Below are positions 30,956-38,072 of a DNA stretch of 38,072 bases, in pieces. This DNA comes from an uncultured Clostridia bacterium (GTDB lineage Bacteria > Bacillota > Clostridia > Christensenellales > Borkfalkiaceae), in the NCBI GenBank assembly GCA_944367465.1, contig CALVWO010000010.1:1-38072 (forward strand), read 5' to 3'. The notes below the pieces were generated by a model. That model searched no databases, had not been told where the DNA came from, and saw only the letters and a list, made by a program, of their open reading frames with translations. A program made the position numbers and the translations under genes. The number at the start of each line of letters is the position of its first letter. The first letter of the stretch is position 1.

Positions 30956-31487
30956 TTCACAGATTTCTTTTCGAACTGACGAAAAGAAATCTCGTGAGAT
31001 TCAGGAAAACCCACGGATACGGTGCAAGCACCTGACCGTCGGTTTTCCTCGCCGCCGCTCTTTCGCAACAGTATAACACGCGGCGGCTCACTTTTCCGCA
31101 TAAGCGCAGGTATGCGCAAATTGAGGCATACTGCGGAAGGTTGAGCGGCGCATTATGCGCATCACCGCAGTGCGGTGTGCGCGCGGCGCGAAATGGGTTT
31201 TTTGCCATTGTCGGCAAAAAACTTGCCCGTCCGACGCGAAGCGGCGCACGAGCGCAGTCGAAGTAACGCAAGGTCTACTTGCGTGAGACCCCTGCTTGTA
31301 TCTGTATTTATAACGGGTGACGCCTTTTGCAACTATTTACAACAAGGCAACCTTCCTTGCAGGCGAAATTTGAGCAAATCCATTTTTCGCAAGAAGAAAA
31401 CCCCTGCTTATATCTTTAAGATATAAAAAACACCATACTTTAAAGCGAACGGCAAAAAAAATCCTGAACGATAACGAGGGAGTTCCA
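30956..31487. other. 532 bp gene-free stretch full of inverted repeats
   Basis: No credible gene is present; an open frame on the minus strand (about 100 codons) has no ribosome site or recognisable domain. Instead the stretch contains a chain of hairpins: 30961-30992 (13 bp stem), 31003-31049 (9 bp outer stem), 31051-31087 (8 bp), 31094-31138 (7 bp with a 6 bp inner stem), 31157-31182, 31197-31222 (10 bp, TTTTTT/AAAAAA), 31266-31284 (7 bp) and the palindrome 31409-31425. No sigma-A promoter, T-box or riboswitch was found. It could be a decayed composite of MITE-like repeats or a structured RNA ahead of dapA. Confidence 0.55.
31288..31415. repeat. Direct repeat pair upstream of dapA
   Basis: ACCCCTGCTTGTATCT (31288-31303) and ACCCCTGCTTATATCT (31400-31415) match at 15 of 16 positions, 112 bp apart. 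They may bound an inserted unit or be two binding sites; the second runs into the palindrome at 31409-31425. Confidence 0.55.
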
Positions 31488-32378
31488 ATGAAAGGATTCT
31501 TAAAAGGCAGCGCGACGGCGATGATCACACCGTTTACCGAGGACGGCGTGAATTTCGACGCGTTCGGAAAAATGATCGAATACCAGATCGAAAACGGCAC
31601 GGATGCGCTCGTCGTGCTCGGCACTACGGGCGAACCCGCCACGATGTCCGACGAAGAAAAAGAGGCAGTGATGCGCTTTGCGGTAAAGGCGTGCGCCGGA
31701 CGCGTAAAACTCATTTTCGGCACGGGCGGGAACAACACGGCAAAGGCGGTGCGCATGACCCGCCTCGCCGAGGAGATCGGCGCGGACGGCATCCTCGCCG
31801 TAACTCCTTACTACAATAAATGCACGCAGAACGGACTTATCGAGTACTATAAGGCGATCTGCGGCGCGACAAAGCTCCCCGTCATCTGCTACAACGTTCC
31901 CTCCCGCACGGGCGTGAACATCCTGCCGGAGACGATGGAAAAGATCGCCGACATTCCCAATATGGCGGGCATCAAGGAGGCGAGCGGAAACATGGCGCAG
32001 GTGCTCGATACGGCGATGCGCATCCGCTATAAGTGCGATCTGTATTCGGGCGAGGACGCGCTCAACCTGCCCATTCTGTGCGTGGGCGGCACGGCGGTCA
32101 TCTCCGTCGTTTCCAACCTCGTGCCCGCGCAGGTGAAACTGCTCACGAAGTGCGTTGCAAACGGCGATCTGACCGGCGCGAACAATGTGAACGATACCCT
32201 CCTGCCCCTCATCCACGCGTGCTTTTCCGAGGTCAATCCCATCCCCGTAAAAGCCGGCATGAACATTCTCGGCTTTGACGCGGGCGTACCGCGCGCGCCG
32301 CTCACGCCCCTTGAACCCGAGCACTGTGAGCAGCTCAGAAAAGCCATTCAGGAAAACTACCTCGAGGTGAACGCATGA
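31488..32378 (+). CDS. dapA: 4-hydroxy-tetrahydrodipicolinate synthase
   Basis: Condenses pyruvate with aspartate semialdehyde in the first step committed to lysine and diaminopimelate. The 296-residue TIM barrel has the Schiff-base lysine in GIKEASG (Lys163), Tyr135 in CYNVPSRTG, and GTTGEP near residue 45 (the Thr pair of the proton relay). GAGGGAG precedes the ATG. Its end overlaps dapB by four bases (ATGA). The product also feeds cell-wall and spore dipicolinate synthesis, relevant in a spore former. No promoter is obvious in the 532 bp before it, so transcription may read through from the asd riboswitch promoter. Confidence 0.96.
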   Translation: MKGFLKGSATAMITPFTEDGVNFDAFGKMIEYQIENGTDALVVLGTTGEPATMSDEEKEAVMRFAVKACAGRVKLIFGTGGNNTAKAVRMTRLAEEIGADGILAVTPYYNKCTQNGLIEYYKAICGATKLPVICYNVPSRTGVNILPETMEKIADIPNMAGIKEASGNMAQVLDTAMRIRYKCDLYSGEDALNLPILCVGGTAVISVVSNLVPAQVKLLTKCVANGDLTGANNVNDTLLPLIHACFSEVNPIPVKAGMNILGFDAGVPRAPLTPLEPEHCEQLRKAIQENYLEVNA

Positions 32379-33127
32379 ACATCATCCTTATCGGCGCCTG
32401 CGGACGTATGGGCAGGAACGTGGCGGAAGTTGCCGCGGAACAGGGCGTGAACATCGCCGCGGGCGTGGACGTCGTTCCCGCGCAGCTCCCCTTCCCCCTC
32501 TACCGCAGCTTTTCGGACGTACGGGAAGATGCGGACGCGGCGATCGACTTTTCTTCCGCGAGCGGGCTTGAATCGACGCTTGCCGTGTGCGAGGCGCGCG
32601 GCATTCCCGTTGTGCTCGCCGCGACGGGCTATACGGAGGCGGACGAGGCGCGCATCCGCAGTTCGGCGGAAAAGATCGCAGTGTTCAAAACGGGGAACCT
32701 CTCCCTCGGCGTCAATCTTTTGCAGATGCTCGCAAAAAAGGCGGCGCAGGTGCTCGGAGACGCGTTCGACGCGGAGATCGTGGAGCGGCACCATCACAAC
32801 AAGAAGGACGCCCCCTCCGGCACGGCGCTCATGCTCGCAAAGAGCGTGAACGAAGGGTTCGGCGGCGGCAAAGAGAACGTGTACGGACGGCACGGGATGG
32901 TCGGCGAACGCAGACAGAGCGAGATCGGCATCCATGCCGTGCGCGGCGGCACCATCGTGGGCGAACACGAGGTGATGTTCGCGGGCGAGGACGAGATCGT
33001 CACCCTCGCGCACTCGGCGCGCAGCCGCAAAGTGTTTGCCTCGGGCGCGCTCAAAGCGGCGGCGTGGCTGCAGGGCAGGGCGCCCGGGCTGTACGATATG
33101 GACGATCTGCTCGCAGGGATCGTATAA
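32375..33127 (+). CDS. dapB: 4-hydroxy-tetrahydrodipicolinate reductase
   Basis: Reduces the DapA product with NAD(P)H. The 250-residue protein begins with the nucleotide-binding IILIGACGRMGRNV and has AIDFSSASGL, ATGY, the catalytic EIVERHHHNKKDAPSGTAL (His pair and Lys) and a C-terminal domain ending DMDDLLAGIV. It is coupled to dapA by a 4 bp overlap and followed by a good terminator. With asd and dapA it covers aspartyl phosphate to tetrahydrodipicolinate; the later dap genes are not in the window. Confidence 0.96.
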   Translation: MNIILIGACGRMGRNVAEVAAEQGVNIAAGVDVVPAQLPFPLYRSFSDVREDADAAIDFSSASGLESTLAVCEARGIPVVLAATGYTEADEARIRSSAEKIAVFKTGNLSLGVNLLQMLAKKAAQVLGDAFDAEIVERHHHNKKDAPSGTALMLAKSVNEGFGGGKENVYGRHGMVGERRQSEIGIHAVRGGTIVGEHEVMFAGEDEIVTLAHSARSRKVFASGALKAAAWLQGRAPGLYDMDDLLAGIV

Positions 33128-33143
33128 GGTTGCGGATTTATTC

Positions 33144-33173
33144 AGCGGCACATTGTTCGATGTGCCGCTTTTT
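33144..33173 (+). terminator. Terminator of dapAB
   Basis: A 10 bp perfect stem (33144-33153 with 33160-33169), loop of 6, followed by TTTT. Confidence 0.9.
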
Positions 33174-33216
33174 GTATGCAATTTCTATGACATCTCCCCC
33201 TCCCTTCTTCAAACTG

Positions 33217-33245
33217 TTGATTTTTTCACAATTACGGAGTATACT
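33217..33245 (+). promoter_or_regulatory. Promoter of the YwaF-like gene
   Basis: TTGATT (33217-33222) and TATACT (33240-33245), 17 bp apart. Confidence 0.8.
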
Positions 33246-33288
33246 ATATCTTGTTTCATGGATACGGAAGATAAGGGAGAGCGTTCAC

Positions 33289-34161
33289 ATGATCATGCAA
33301 TACGGCAATTTTGCCTACTTTTTTTACCCGATCTTAGTGATCGCGTTCACCGTCGGCGCATATTTCCTGCTCAGACGGCGGACGGAGCGCACAAAAAGAA
33401 TCGTGCTGCTTGCAATGATGCTCGTGAACATTTTGCAGCACTTCCTCAAAAAATTCATATATCCCCAATATTGGGGAACGGCGTTCGACTGGCGCATCTG
33501 CACGGCGTATAACCTGTGCGCCCTTCTCATCATCATTGCCCCCTTTGTCCTGCTGGGCAGGAGCGCGCTGTGGAAAGACTTTCTCATCCTCTTCGGCACG
33601 AACGCGGGGGTCGTGACGATGGCGGTCCCCTACTGGTACATCGGCGAGACGATCTGGCAATGGGACGTGTTCCGCTATTACTTTTGCCACGGGCTGCTCT
33701 CTTCGAGCTCCCTGCTCATCGCCCTTCTGGGGCTGCGCAGACCGGACTGGCGGAACTTCTGGAAGATCCCCTTCATGTTCTTTCTGTCCCTCATCCTCGT
33801 ATGCTTCAACGATATCGTCGTCTGGGCGGTCAGGGGCGCGGAAGGCGACCTGTGGCAGGTGCTGTACGGCTACAATCCCTGCTGGCTCTTCCACCCCATC
33901 GAACAGTTCGGCTTTATCGTACCCGTGATCGACTTCTTTACGCCCGACGTATTCATGGGCGACCTTGCAACGGGCGAGCCGTTCACGCCGCTTATGTGGT
34001 ATTTCATCCCGATGTATCTGCTCATAGCCGTACTTGCGTTCATCATTACGGCGCTTGCAGACCACAAACAGTTTGCGGAGGACTGGCGCACGTTTACCGC
34101 ATGGCTGCGCCGCGTAAAAGAAAAGCTGAAAAAAGACGGAGCGGACGATACGCAGGAATAA
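33289..34161 (+). CDS. YwaF-like integral membrane protein
   Basis: A 290-residue protein with about seven membrane helices, resembling the YwaF (TIGR02206) group, whose function is unknown. Helices include YFFYPILVIAFTVGAYFLL, ALLIIIAPFVLLG and IPFMFFLSLILVCFNDIVVW, and conserved-looking polar residues (the His of ILQHFLKK, YFCHGLLSSSS) lie at helix ends. It ends in a charged cytoplasmic tail (VKEKLKKDGADDTQE). AGGGAGAG precedes the ATG at 33289; a second ATG two codons later is possible. It is a single-gene transcript with its own promoter and terminator. Confidence 0.82.
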   Translation: MIMQYGNFAYFFYPILVIAFTVGAYFLLRRRTERTKRIVLLAMMLVNILQHFLKKFIYPQYWGTAFDWRICTAYNLCALLIIIAPFVLLGRSALWKDFLILFGTNAGVVTMAVPYWYIGETIWQWDVFRYYFCHGLLSSSSLLIALLGLRRPDWRNFWKIPFMFFLSLILVCFNDIVVWAVRGAEGDLWQVLYGYNPCWLFHPIEQFGFIVPVIDFFTPDVFMGDLATGEPFTPLMWYFIPMYLLIAVLAFIITALADHKQFAEDWRTFTAWLRRVKEKLKKDGADDTQE

Positions 34162-34162
34162 C

Positions 34163-34196
34163 AAAAAAGGGCTGTGCCGAAGCGCAGCCCCTTTTT
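34163..34196. terminator. Bidirectional terminator
   Basis: A 9 bp stem with one wobble pair (34169-34177 with 34182-34190), flanked by A6 on the left and CTTTTT on the right, between two convergent genes. Confidence 0.88.
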
Positions 34197-34206
34197 CAAC
34201 AGAGGA

Positions 34207-34716
34207 TTATTTGAGTTTTGCAAGCAGCATGGAGGCGCCCGTCACGATGCCGCCCACCATCATGAGATAGGCGCCCGCCGCGGGAGCGAACTTCGTGCCA
34301 AAAAAATCGCCGGCGTCGACCGCGGGAGCCTGCCCCGCATACGTTGCAGCAAACACGATGACGAGAACTGCCAGAACGACGACGAGCGCCGCGCCGAGGA
34401 TCTTTGCAAGCCCGCCCACGCGGACGATGCCGAGCGAACCGCACACCGTGATCAGACAGCCGAGCGCCGTAAGAACGAGCGAAACGATCGCAAATACCTG
34501 CACGAGGACGATCGTCATGTCGCCGTCCATCGTCGCTTCGATGATGGAGTAATCTTCAAACAGACCCTTGCCGCCGGAGCTTGTTTCGCCGATCGTTATA
34601 GACGATTCAAAGAAATCGATACACAGCCCGACCACCGCGAGAACCAGCCCGACAATGGAGGCGAGCATAAAGATGAGCCCGAAGAGCCCGAGCTTTTTTG
34701 CCTTCTTCTTAGCCAT
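34207..34716 (-). CDS. Four-helix membrane protein, unknown function
   Basis: A 169-residue protein with four predicted membrane segments (LGLFGLIFMLASIVGLVLAV; IVLVQVFAIVSLVLTALGCL; ILGAALVVVLAVLVIVFAA; AAGAYLMMVGGIVTGASMLL). A ~45-residue loop rich in Ser, Gly and acidic residues lies between helices 1 and 2. The N-terminus is lysine-rich (AKKKAKK). No family is recognised. AGGAG precedes the ATG with 7 bases between, and a TATAAT lies upstream. It is alone on its strand. Confidence 0.8.
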   Translation of the reverse strand: MAKKKAKKLGLFGLIFMLASIVGLVLAVVGLCIDFFESSITIGETSSGGKGLFEDYSIIEATMDGDMTIVLVQVFAIVSLVLTALGCLITVCGSLGIVRVGGLAKILGAALVVVLAVLVIVFAATYAGQAPAVDAGDFFGTKFAPAAGAYLMMVGGIVTGASMLLAKLK

Positions 34717-34748
34717 ACATATTCTCCTTTTTTTTGGAAATTACACAT

Positions 34749-34777
34749 ATTATACAACAGATCCTTCAAAAATGGAA
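34749..34777 (-). promoter_or_regulatory. Possible promoter of the four-helix membrane protein gene
   Basis: TATAAT (34749-34754) is clear; the -35 position at 17 bp holds only TTCCAT (34772-34777). Confidence 0.45.
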
Positions 34778-34822
34778 TACTTTTGGCGCAAATTTTAAAA
34801 AAAATTTTATTACTTTACAAAG

Positions 34823-34852
34823 TGTACAAATATCGTCATATCATTTTACAAT
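34823..34852 (+). promoter_or_regulatory. Possible promoter of ogt
   Basis: TGTACA (34823-34828) and TACAAT (34847-34852), 18 bp apart, about 40 bp before the start codon. The AT-rich surroundings are unlike the rest of the window. Confidence 0.5.
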
Positions 34853-34891
34853 CAATGGCGGAGCGGTTGTACGCCCGGACGGAGGTACGGA

Positions 34892-35398
34892 ATGGACTGT
34901 TTCACACATGTTGCGTCGCCCTTGGGGCGCCTCACCCTTGCAAGCGACGGCGAGGCGCTCACGGGACTTTGGCTGGACGGACAGAAATACTTTGCCGCTA
35001 CCCTGCATGCGCCCGCCGACGAGCGGGAAGTTCCCGTGTTCGCCGAAACGCGCCGCTGGCTGAGCGAATACTTCGCAGGGACCCGCCCCGATTTTACGCC
35101 GCTCCTGCACCCGGAGGGCTCCCCCTTCCGCCGCGCGGTGTGGGAGCTGCTCCTTGCGATCCCCTACGGCGAACGGGTCTCTTACGGCGAGCTCGCCGCA
35201 ATGTATCGGGAACGGTACGGCGCACAGACCTCTCCGCGCGCCATCGGCGGCGCCGTCGGGCACAATCCCGTCTCGCTGATCATCCCCTGCCACCGCGTCG
35301 TGGGGAGCGGCGGCGCCCTCACGGGCTATGCGGGCGGCACGGAGCGGAAAGCATTCCTGCTCGCGCTGGAATCCGCGCACAGATCGGACGCACGGTAA
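34892..35398 (+). CDS. ogt: Methylated-DNA-protein cysteine methyltransferase
   Basis: Repairs O6-methylguanine in DNA by moving the methyl group to its own cysteine, a one-use reaction. The 168-residue protein has the small N-terminal domain and the DNA-binding domain with the helix-turn-helix region SYGELAAMYRERYG, the arginine-finger stretch PRAIGGAVGHNP, and the active site IPCHRVVGSGGALTGYAGG with Cys133. The length is typical of the Ogt type. GGAGG precedes the ATG. It is a single-gene transcript with no ada or alkA partner. Confidence 0.95.
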   Translation: MDCFTHVASPLGRLTLASDGEALTGLWLDGQKYFAATLHAPADEREVPVFAETRRWLSEYFAGTRPDFTPLLHPEGSPFRRAVWELLLAIPYGERVSYGELAAMYRERYGAQTSPRAIGGAVGHNPVSLIIPCHRVVGSGGALTGYAGGTERKAFLLALESAHRSDAR

Positions 35399-35425
35399 AA
35401 AAAGGAGCCCCGCGGGGCTCCTTTT
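35397..35425. terminator. Bidirectional terminator between ogt and glf
   Basis: An 18 bp perfect palindrome (35404-35421) with seven A before it and TTTT after it, serving both convergent genes. Confidence 0.92.
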
Positions 35426-35426
35426 C

Positions 35427-36533
35427 TCATCTTGCAAGTTCCGCTCTGACCGCAGTGAGCGCGGCGGCGATCACGTCGTCCATATCGTAATATTTGTACT
35501 GCCCGAGCCTGCCGCCGAAGAGCACGTTCTCCTCCTGTTCGGCAAGCGCGCGGTAGCGCTCGTAAAGTTTTCCGTTCTTTTCGTCGTTGACGGGATAGTA
35601 GGGCTCGTCTCCCTTCTTCCACTCCGCGGAATATTCGCGGGAGATGACCGTTTTGGGCTGCGTTCCGAACTCGAAATGTTTGTGCTCGATGATGCGCGTG
35701 TACGGCACGTCGCGGTCGGTATAGTTGATGACCGCATTGCCCTGATAGTTGGGCATATCCAGCACCTCCGTTTCAAAGCGCACGGAACGGTATTCGAGCG
35801 CGCCGAAGCGGTAATCGAAATATCTGTCGATGGCGCCCGTGTAAATCACGCGTTTGGCGCGGGCGACAAGCTCCTCCCGCTCATCGAAAAAGTCGCAGCC
35901 GAGGCGGACGTCGGCATCCTCGAGCATCTTGGCGACCATGCGCGTGTATCCGCCTGCGGGGATCCCCTGATAGCGGTCGTTGAAATAGTTGTTGTCGAAG
36001 GTAAACCGCACGGGAAGGCGCTTGATGATGAATGCGGGGAGCTGGGTGCACGGTCTGCCCCACTGCTTTTCCGTGTATCCCTTGACGAGCTTTTCGTAGA
36101 TGGTGCGCCCGACAAGGTTGATCGCCTGTTCCTCGAGATTTTTCGGCTCGGCGACGAAGTCCTTGCCGCGCTCCTCCGCGATGCGCGCCTCCGCCTCGGC
36201 GGGCGTGAACACGTCGCGCCAAAGCTTTGTGAACGTGTTCATATTGAAGGGCAGGTTGTAGCACTCGTTTTTATAGCGCGCCACAGGCTGATTGACGTAA
36301 TTGTTGAACTCCGCAAACCTTCCTACATAGTCCCAGATCGCCTTATCCGACGTATGGAAGATATGCGCGCCGTAACGGTGCACGTTGATCCCCTCGAGGC
36401 TCTCGGTATACACGTTCCCCGCGATGTTCCTGCGTTTTTCGACGACGAGAACCTTTTTCCCCGCGCGCGAAAGTTCATAGGCGCAGACCGCGCCGTAAAG
36501 CCCGCTCCCGACAATGAGATAATCGTAATTCAT
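35427..36533 (-). CDS. glf: UDP-galactopyranose mutase
   Basis: A flavoenzyme that interconverts UDP-galactopyranose and UDP-galactofuranose, the donor for galactofuranose in surface glycans. The 368-residue protein has the FAD motif YLIVGSGLYGAVCA (residues 4-17), VEKRRNIAGNVYTE, the GLF stretch YGAHIFHTSDKAIWDYV, and the substrate-site region YTEKQWGRPCTQLP. RIPAGGY-like IPAGGYTRM and the C-terminal FGGRLGQYKYYDMDDVI complete the family pattern. The start at 36533 follows AGGAG; the longer frame has no ribosome site. It has its own promoter with an 18 bp spacer. No glycosyltransferase genes adjoin it, so it is detached from the glycan cluster it would serve. Confidence 0.96.
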   Translation of the reverse strand: MNYDYLIVGSGLYGAVCAYELSRAGKKVLVVEKRRNIAGNVYTESLEGINVHRYGAHIFHTSDKAIWDYVGRFAEFNNYVNQPVARYKNECYNLPFNMNTFTKLWRDVFTPAEAEARIAEERGKDFVAEPKNLEEQAINLVGRTIYEKLVKGYTEKQWGRPCTQLPAFIIKRLPVRFTFDNNYFNDRYQGIPAGGYTRMVAKMLEDADVRLGCDFFDEREELVARAKRVIYTGAIDRYFDYRFGALEYRSVRFETEVLDMPNYQGNAVINYTDRDVPYTRIIEHKHFEFGTQPKTVISREYSAEWKKGDEPYYPVNDEKNGKLYERYRALAEQEENVLFGGRLGQYKYYDMDDVIAAALTAVRAELAR

Positions 36534-36559
36534 GCTTTTGCTCCTTTGCTTACCGATCA

Positions 36560-36589
36560 ATTATATCCCCTTCCCCCGCGCGTTGTCAA
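36560..36589 (-). promoter_or_regulatory. Promoter of glf
   Basis: TTGACA (36584-36589) and TATAAT (36560-36565), 18 bp apart on the minus strand. Confidence 0.88.
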
Positions 36590-36600
36590 GAGGAATCCGG

Positions 36601-36629
36601 AAAAAAGCCCGCCGTTTTCGCGGCGGGCT
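36601..36629 (-). terminator. Terminator of the dehydrogenase gene
   Basis: A 9 bp stem (36606-36614 with 36621-36629), loop of 6, followed by TTTTT on the minus strand. Confidence 0.9.
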
Positions 36630-36633
36630 CCCC

Positions 36634-37659
36634 TTAAAGCTCGTAATGGAGCGGATAGGTCAGATATTTGATCTCGTCGAGCTCGTCGGCGGTCACATAG
36701 CCCGCGGGCGCCTGCAGGAGCGACGGGATGCGGTTGACGATCGTCGCGCAGGTATGCTCTACCGTGGCAGGCTTCACGACGTGGAACTCGGTATCCGGTT
36801 CGCCCTCGATCTTCCAGTCGCACATATCGCCGTCGCCGGCGCCGTACACCTTCCCGATCGTCTCCTCCTCGATGAGGATCCCCTGATAGGTCTCGATGGT
36901 GACAACTGCCGACATGCCGATGCACCGCCCTGCTTTGATCGTCTTCCCGAGCGTTGCGCTCGGCATATCCTTATCAATGATATAGGGCACGTTTTCCTGT
37001 TTGATGGACTTGATCGTGAGTCCGAGCTTGTTGCAGATGGCTTCCGCAGCGTTCCACGCATAGGAAGGCACAACTTCCGCGGGATGCGCAAGTTCTTTTT
37101 CGAACTGCTCTTTGGTGAGGTCGCACCCGTGCGCCTTTGCAAGCGCGAGCCCATAATCCTCCACATTGTAGCTGTAAGCGCCCTTGATCTTTCTGATGTT
37201 GTGGCAGCCGCCCGCGACCATCGCCACCATGTTGATCCAGAAAATATCCTGCATGCCGCTGCCCGTCACCGTGCAGTTGTGCTCTTTGGCGAGCGCGTCC
37301 AGTCTGTTGGTGAGCTTTGCCGCCGTCGTCCACGGATAGATCGCCTCTTCGCACGTCGTGATCACGTTGATCCCGCGGATGACGCACCGTTCCACCGCCT
37401 CGTAAATATCCGAAACAAAACTGAACAGCGTAACGACGGCGACGTCGGCGTCGCACTCGTCGAGCACTTTTTCCGCGTCGTCCGAGATGAGTACGCCCGT
37501 CTTGACGCCGAGCTCCGCGTAGTCGCCCACGTCCATGCCGACGACTGCGGGATTCACGTCGATCGCGCCGACGATCTCCGCGCCCTTCTCGTGCAGATAG
37601 CGCAAAATATACTTCGACATCTTGCCGCAGCCGTACTGTACTACTCTGATCCTCTTCAT
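36634..37659 (-). CDS. 2,4-diaminopentanoate dehydrogenase-like oxidoreductase
   Basis: A 341-residue NAD(P)-dependent enzyme of the dihydrodipicolinate-reductase-like superfamily. The N-terminal Rossmann motif is [14 protein letters not shown], followed by [21 protein letters not shown], and the middle has [13 protein letters not shown] and [10 protein letters not shown], which resemble 2,4-diaminopentanoate dehydrogenase of ornithine fermentation. No other ornithine-pathway genes are in the window, so the actual substrate, probably an amino acid or imine, is uncertain. It is not a second DapB: it is longer and lacks the HHHNKKDAPSG motif. The start at 37659 follows AGGGGTGAT. It is a single-gene transcript with its own promoter and terminator. 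Confidence 0.8.
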   Translation of the reverse strand: MKRIRVVQYGCGKMSKYILRYLHEKGAEIVGAIDVNPAVVGMDVGDYAELGVKTGVLISDDAEKVLDECDADVAVVTLFSFVSDIYEAVERCVIRGINVITTCEEAIYPWTTAAKLTNRLDALAKEHNCTVTGSGMQDIFWINMVAMVAGGCHNIRKIKGAYSYNVEDYGLALAKAHGCDLTKEQFEKELAHPAEVVPSYAWNAAEAICNKLGLTIKSIKQENVPYIIDKDMPSATLGKTIKAGRCIGMSAVVTIETYQGILIEEETIGKVYGAGDGDMCDWKIEGEPDTEFHVVKPATVEHTCATIVNRIPSLLQAPAGYVTADELDEIKYLTYPLHYEL

Positions 37660-37713
37660 AACATCACCCCTTATCTTTTTCTGCCGAGGGTAGTATTCCC
37701 CCGATGCGCCCTC

Positions 37714-37742
37714 AGTATACCACGGGAACTTCACGGTGTCAA
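37714..37742 (-). promoter_or_regulatory. Promoter of the dehydrogenase gene
   Basis: TTGACA (37737-37742) and TATACT (37714-37719), 17 bp apart on the minus strand. The remaining sequence up to the tRNA promoter (37743-37836) shows nothing recognisable. Confidence 0.88.
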
Positions 37743-37836
37743 TAGCCGCACGGAAAAAGTTAAGTGATAAATCGGTAAAGCCTCGGGCGCTCCGCGAAAA
37801 ATTCTTGTAAGATTTTGATGAAAGCGACAAAAACGC

Positions 37837-37865
37837 TTGACTTGCAATCGCCTTTTTATTATACT
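37837..37865 (+). promoter_or_regulatory. Promoter of the tRNA-Thr region
   Basis: TTGACT (37837-37842) and TATACT (37860-37865), 17 bp apart; the start would be about 37872, so the transcript crosses the broken tRNA copy before the intact one. Confidence 0.82.
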
Positions 37866-37895
37866 AATTGAGCGTTGCCGAAAACACGCTGCAAT

Positions 37896-37936
37896 GCTGA
37901 TATGGCTCAGCAGGTAGAGCACGTCCTTGGTAAGGA
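37896..37936 (+). pseudogene. Truncated tRNA-Thr (5' part only)
   Basis: Forty of 41 bases match the 5' part of the intact tRNA-Thr that lies exactly 101 bp downstream; the one difference is CAGC for CAGT in the D loop. The match stops inside the 3' strand of the anticodon stem, so the variable loop, T-arm and acceptor 3' strand are missing. Unrelated GC-rich sequence with short hairpins follows to 37996. Confidence 0.88.
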
Positions 37937-37996
37937 ATATCGGGGCGAAAAGCGGGGTAAGCCGAAACCCCTCAAAATTCGGCAAAAACTTCATTT

Positions 37997-38072
37997 GCTG
38001 ATATGGCTCAGTAGGTAGAGCACGTCCTTGGTAAGGACGAGGTCGCGGGTTCAAATCCCGCTATCAGCTCCA
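37997..38072 (+). tRNA. tRNA-Thr (anticodon GGU)
   Basis: A 76-nt tRNA. The acceptor stem pairs GCTGATA (37997-38003) with TATCAGC (38062-38068), followed by T and CCA to the last base of the window. Anticodon loop TTGGTAA with GGT at 38030-38032, and a GGTTCAAATCC T-arm. More tRNA genes may follow outside the window. Confidence 0.97.

Noticed and set aside
30957..31271. ~100-codon open frame on the minus strand in the asd-dapA gap
   Set aside because: It overlaps several hairpins, lacks a ribosome site and has no recognisable domain; more likely an open frame through repeats.
31288..31415. CRISPR-like array before dapA
   Set aside because: Only two imperfect repeats at 112 bp spacing, with no regular units and no cas genes.
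36634..37659. Second dapB
   Set aside because: Too long and missing the DapB HHHNKKDAPSG motif; resembles the diaminopentanoate dehydrogenase branch instead.

Overview
The window is a GC-rich chromosomal segment from a spore-forming member of the Clostridia, most likely an uncultured gut-type lineage (inference). The signs are an intact sigK-type sporulation sigma factor, a T-box leader, a lysine riboswitch, AGGAGG-type ribosome binding sites, a B12 methionine synthase whose activation domain is a separate gene, a feoA-feoA-feoB-Cys-rich-peptide operon, and a probable Re-type citrate synthase. Vegetative promoters are unusually clear: seventeen of the twenty proposed have a TTGACA-like and a TATAAT-like box 17 or 18 bp apart and good agreement in both boxes. 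I saw no phage genes, CRISPR array or intact insertion sequence.

Layout. 1-2401 (minus): M32 carboxypeptidase and a short-chain dehydrogenase. 2476-6712 (minus): metF, a stand-alone methionine synthase activation protein, metH and a frameshifted GNAT acetyltransferase, all tightly packed. 6842-8743 (minus): glutamine-hydrolysing asparagine synthetase behind a T-box whose specifier reads AAC (Asn). 8798-9499 (minus): sigK. 9500-10086: no gene, but a ~286 bp MITE-like element with 27 bp terminal inverted repeats. 10087-11214 (plus): degV and tRNA-Leu(UAG). 11341-14340 (minus): YitT-family membrane protein, a small membrane protein and a Re-citrate-synthase-like enzyme. 14445-17690 (minus): iron(II) uptake operon with three copies of a 16 bp palindrome around its promoter.

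17776-19811 (minus): ATP-grasp protein and an esterase with a predicted leaderless transcript. 19863-21100 (plus): YghO-like GNAT-fold protein. 21130-22504 (minus): GH13 glycosidase. 22577-23976 (plus): M18 aminopeptidase. 23987-29510 (minus): five-gene operon of a polytopic membrane protein, methyltransferase, Hsp33, TPR protein and helical-repeat protein. 29530-33173 (plus): lysine riboswitch, asd, a 532 bp hairpin-rich gap, then dapA-dapB. 33217-34196 (plus): YwaF-like membrane protein. 34207-34716 (minus): four-helix membrane protein. 34892-35425 (plus): ogt. 35427-36589 (minus): glf. 36601-37742 (minus): 2,4-diaminopentanoate-dehydrogenase-like oxidoreductase. 37837-38072 (plus): a truncated tRNA-Thr followed by an intact tRNA-Thr(GGU) ending exactly at the window edge.

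Functionally this is mostly core metabolism (one-carbon/methionine, asparagine, lysine/diaminopimelate, citrate, iron). The features that deserve most attention lie between genes: the feo palindromes, the MITE-like element, the hairpin array before dapA and the broken tRNA-Thr copy.
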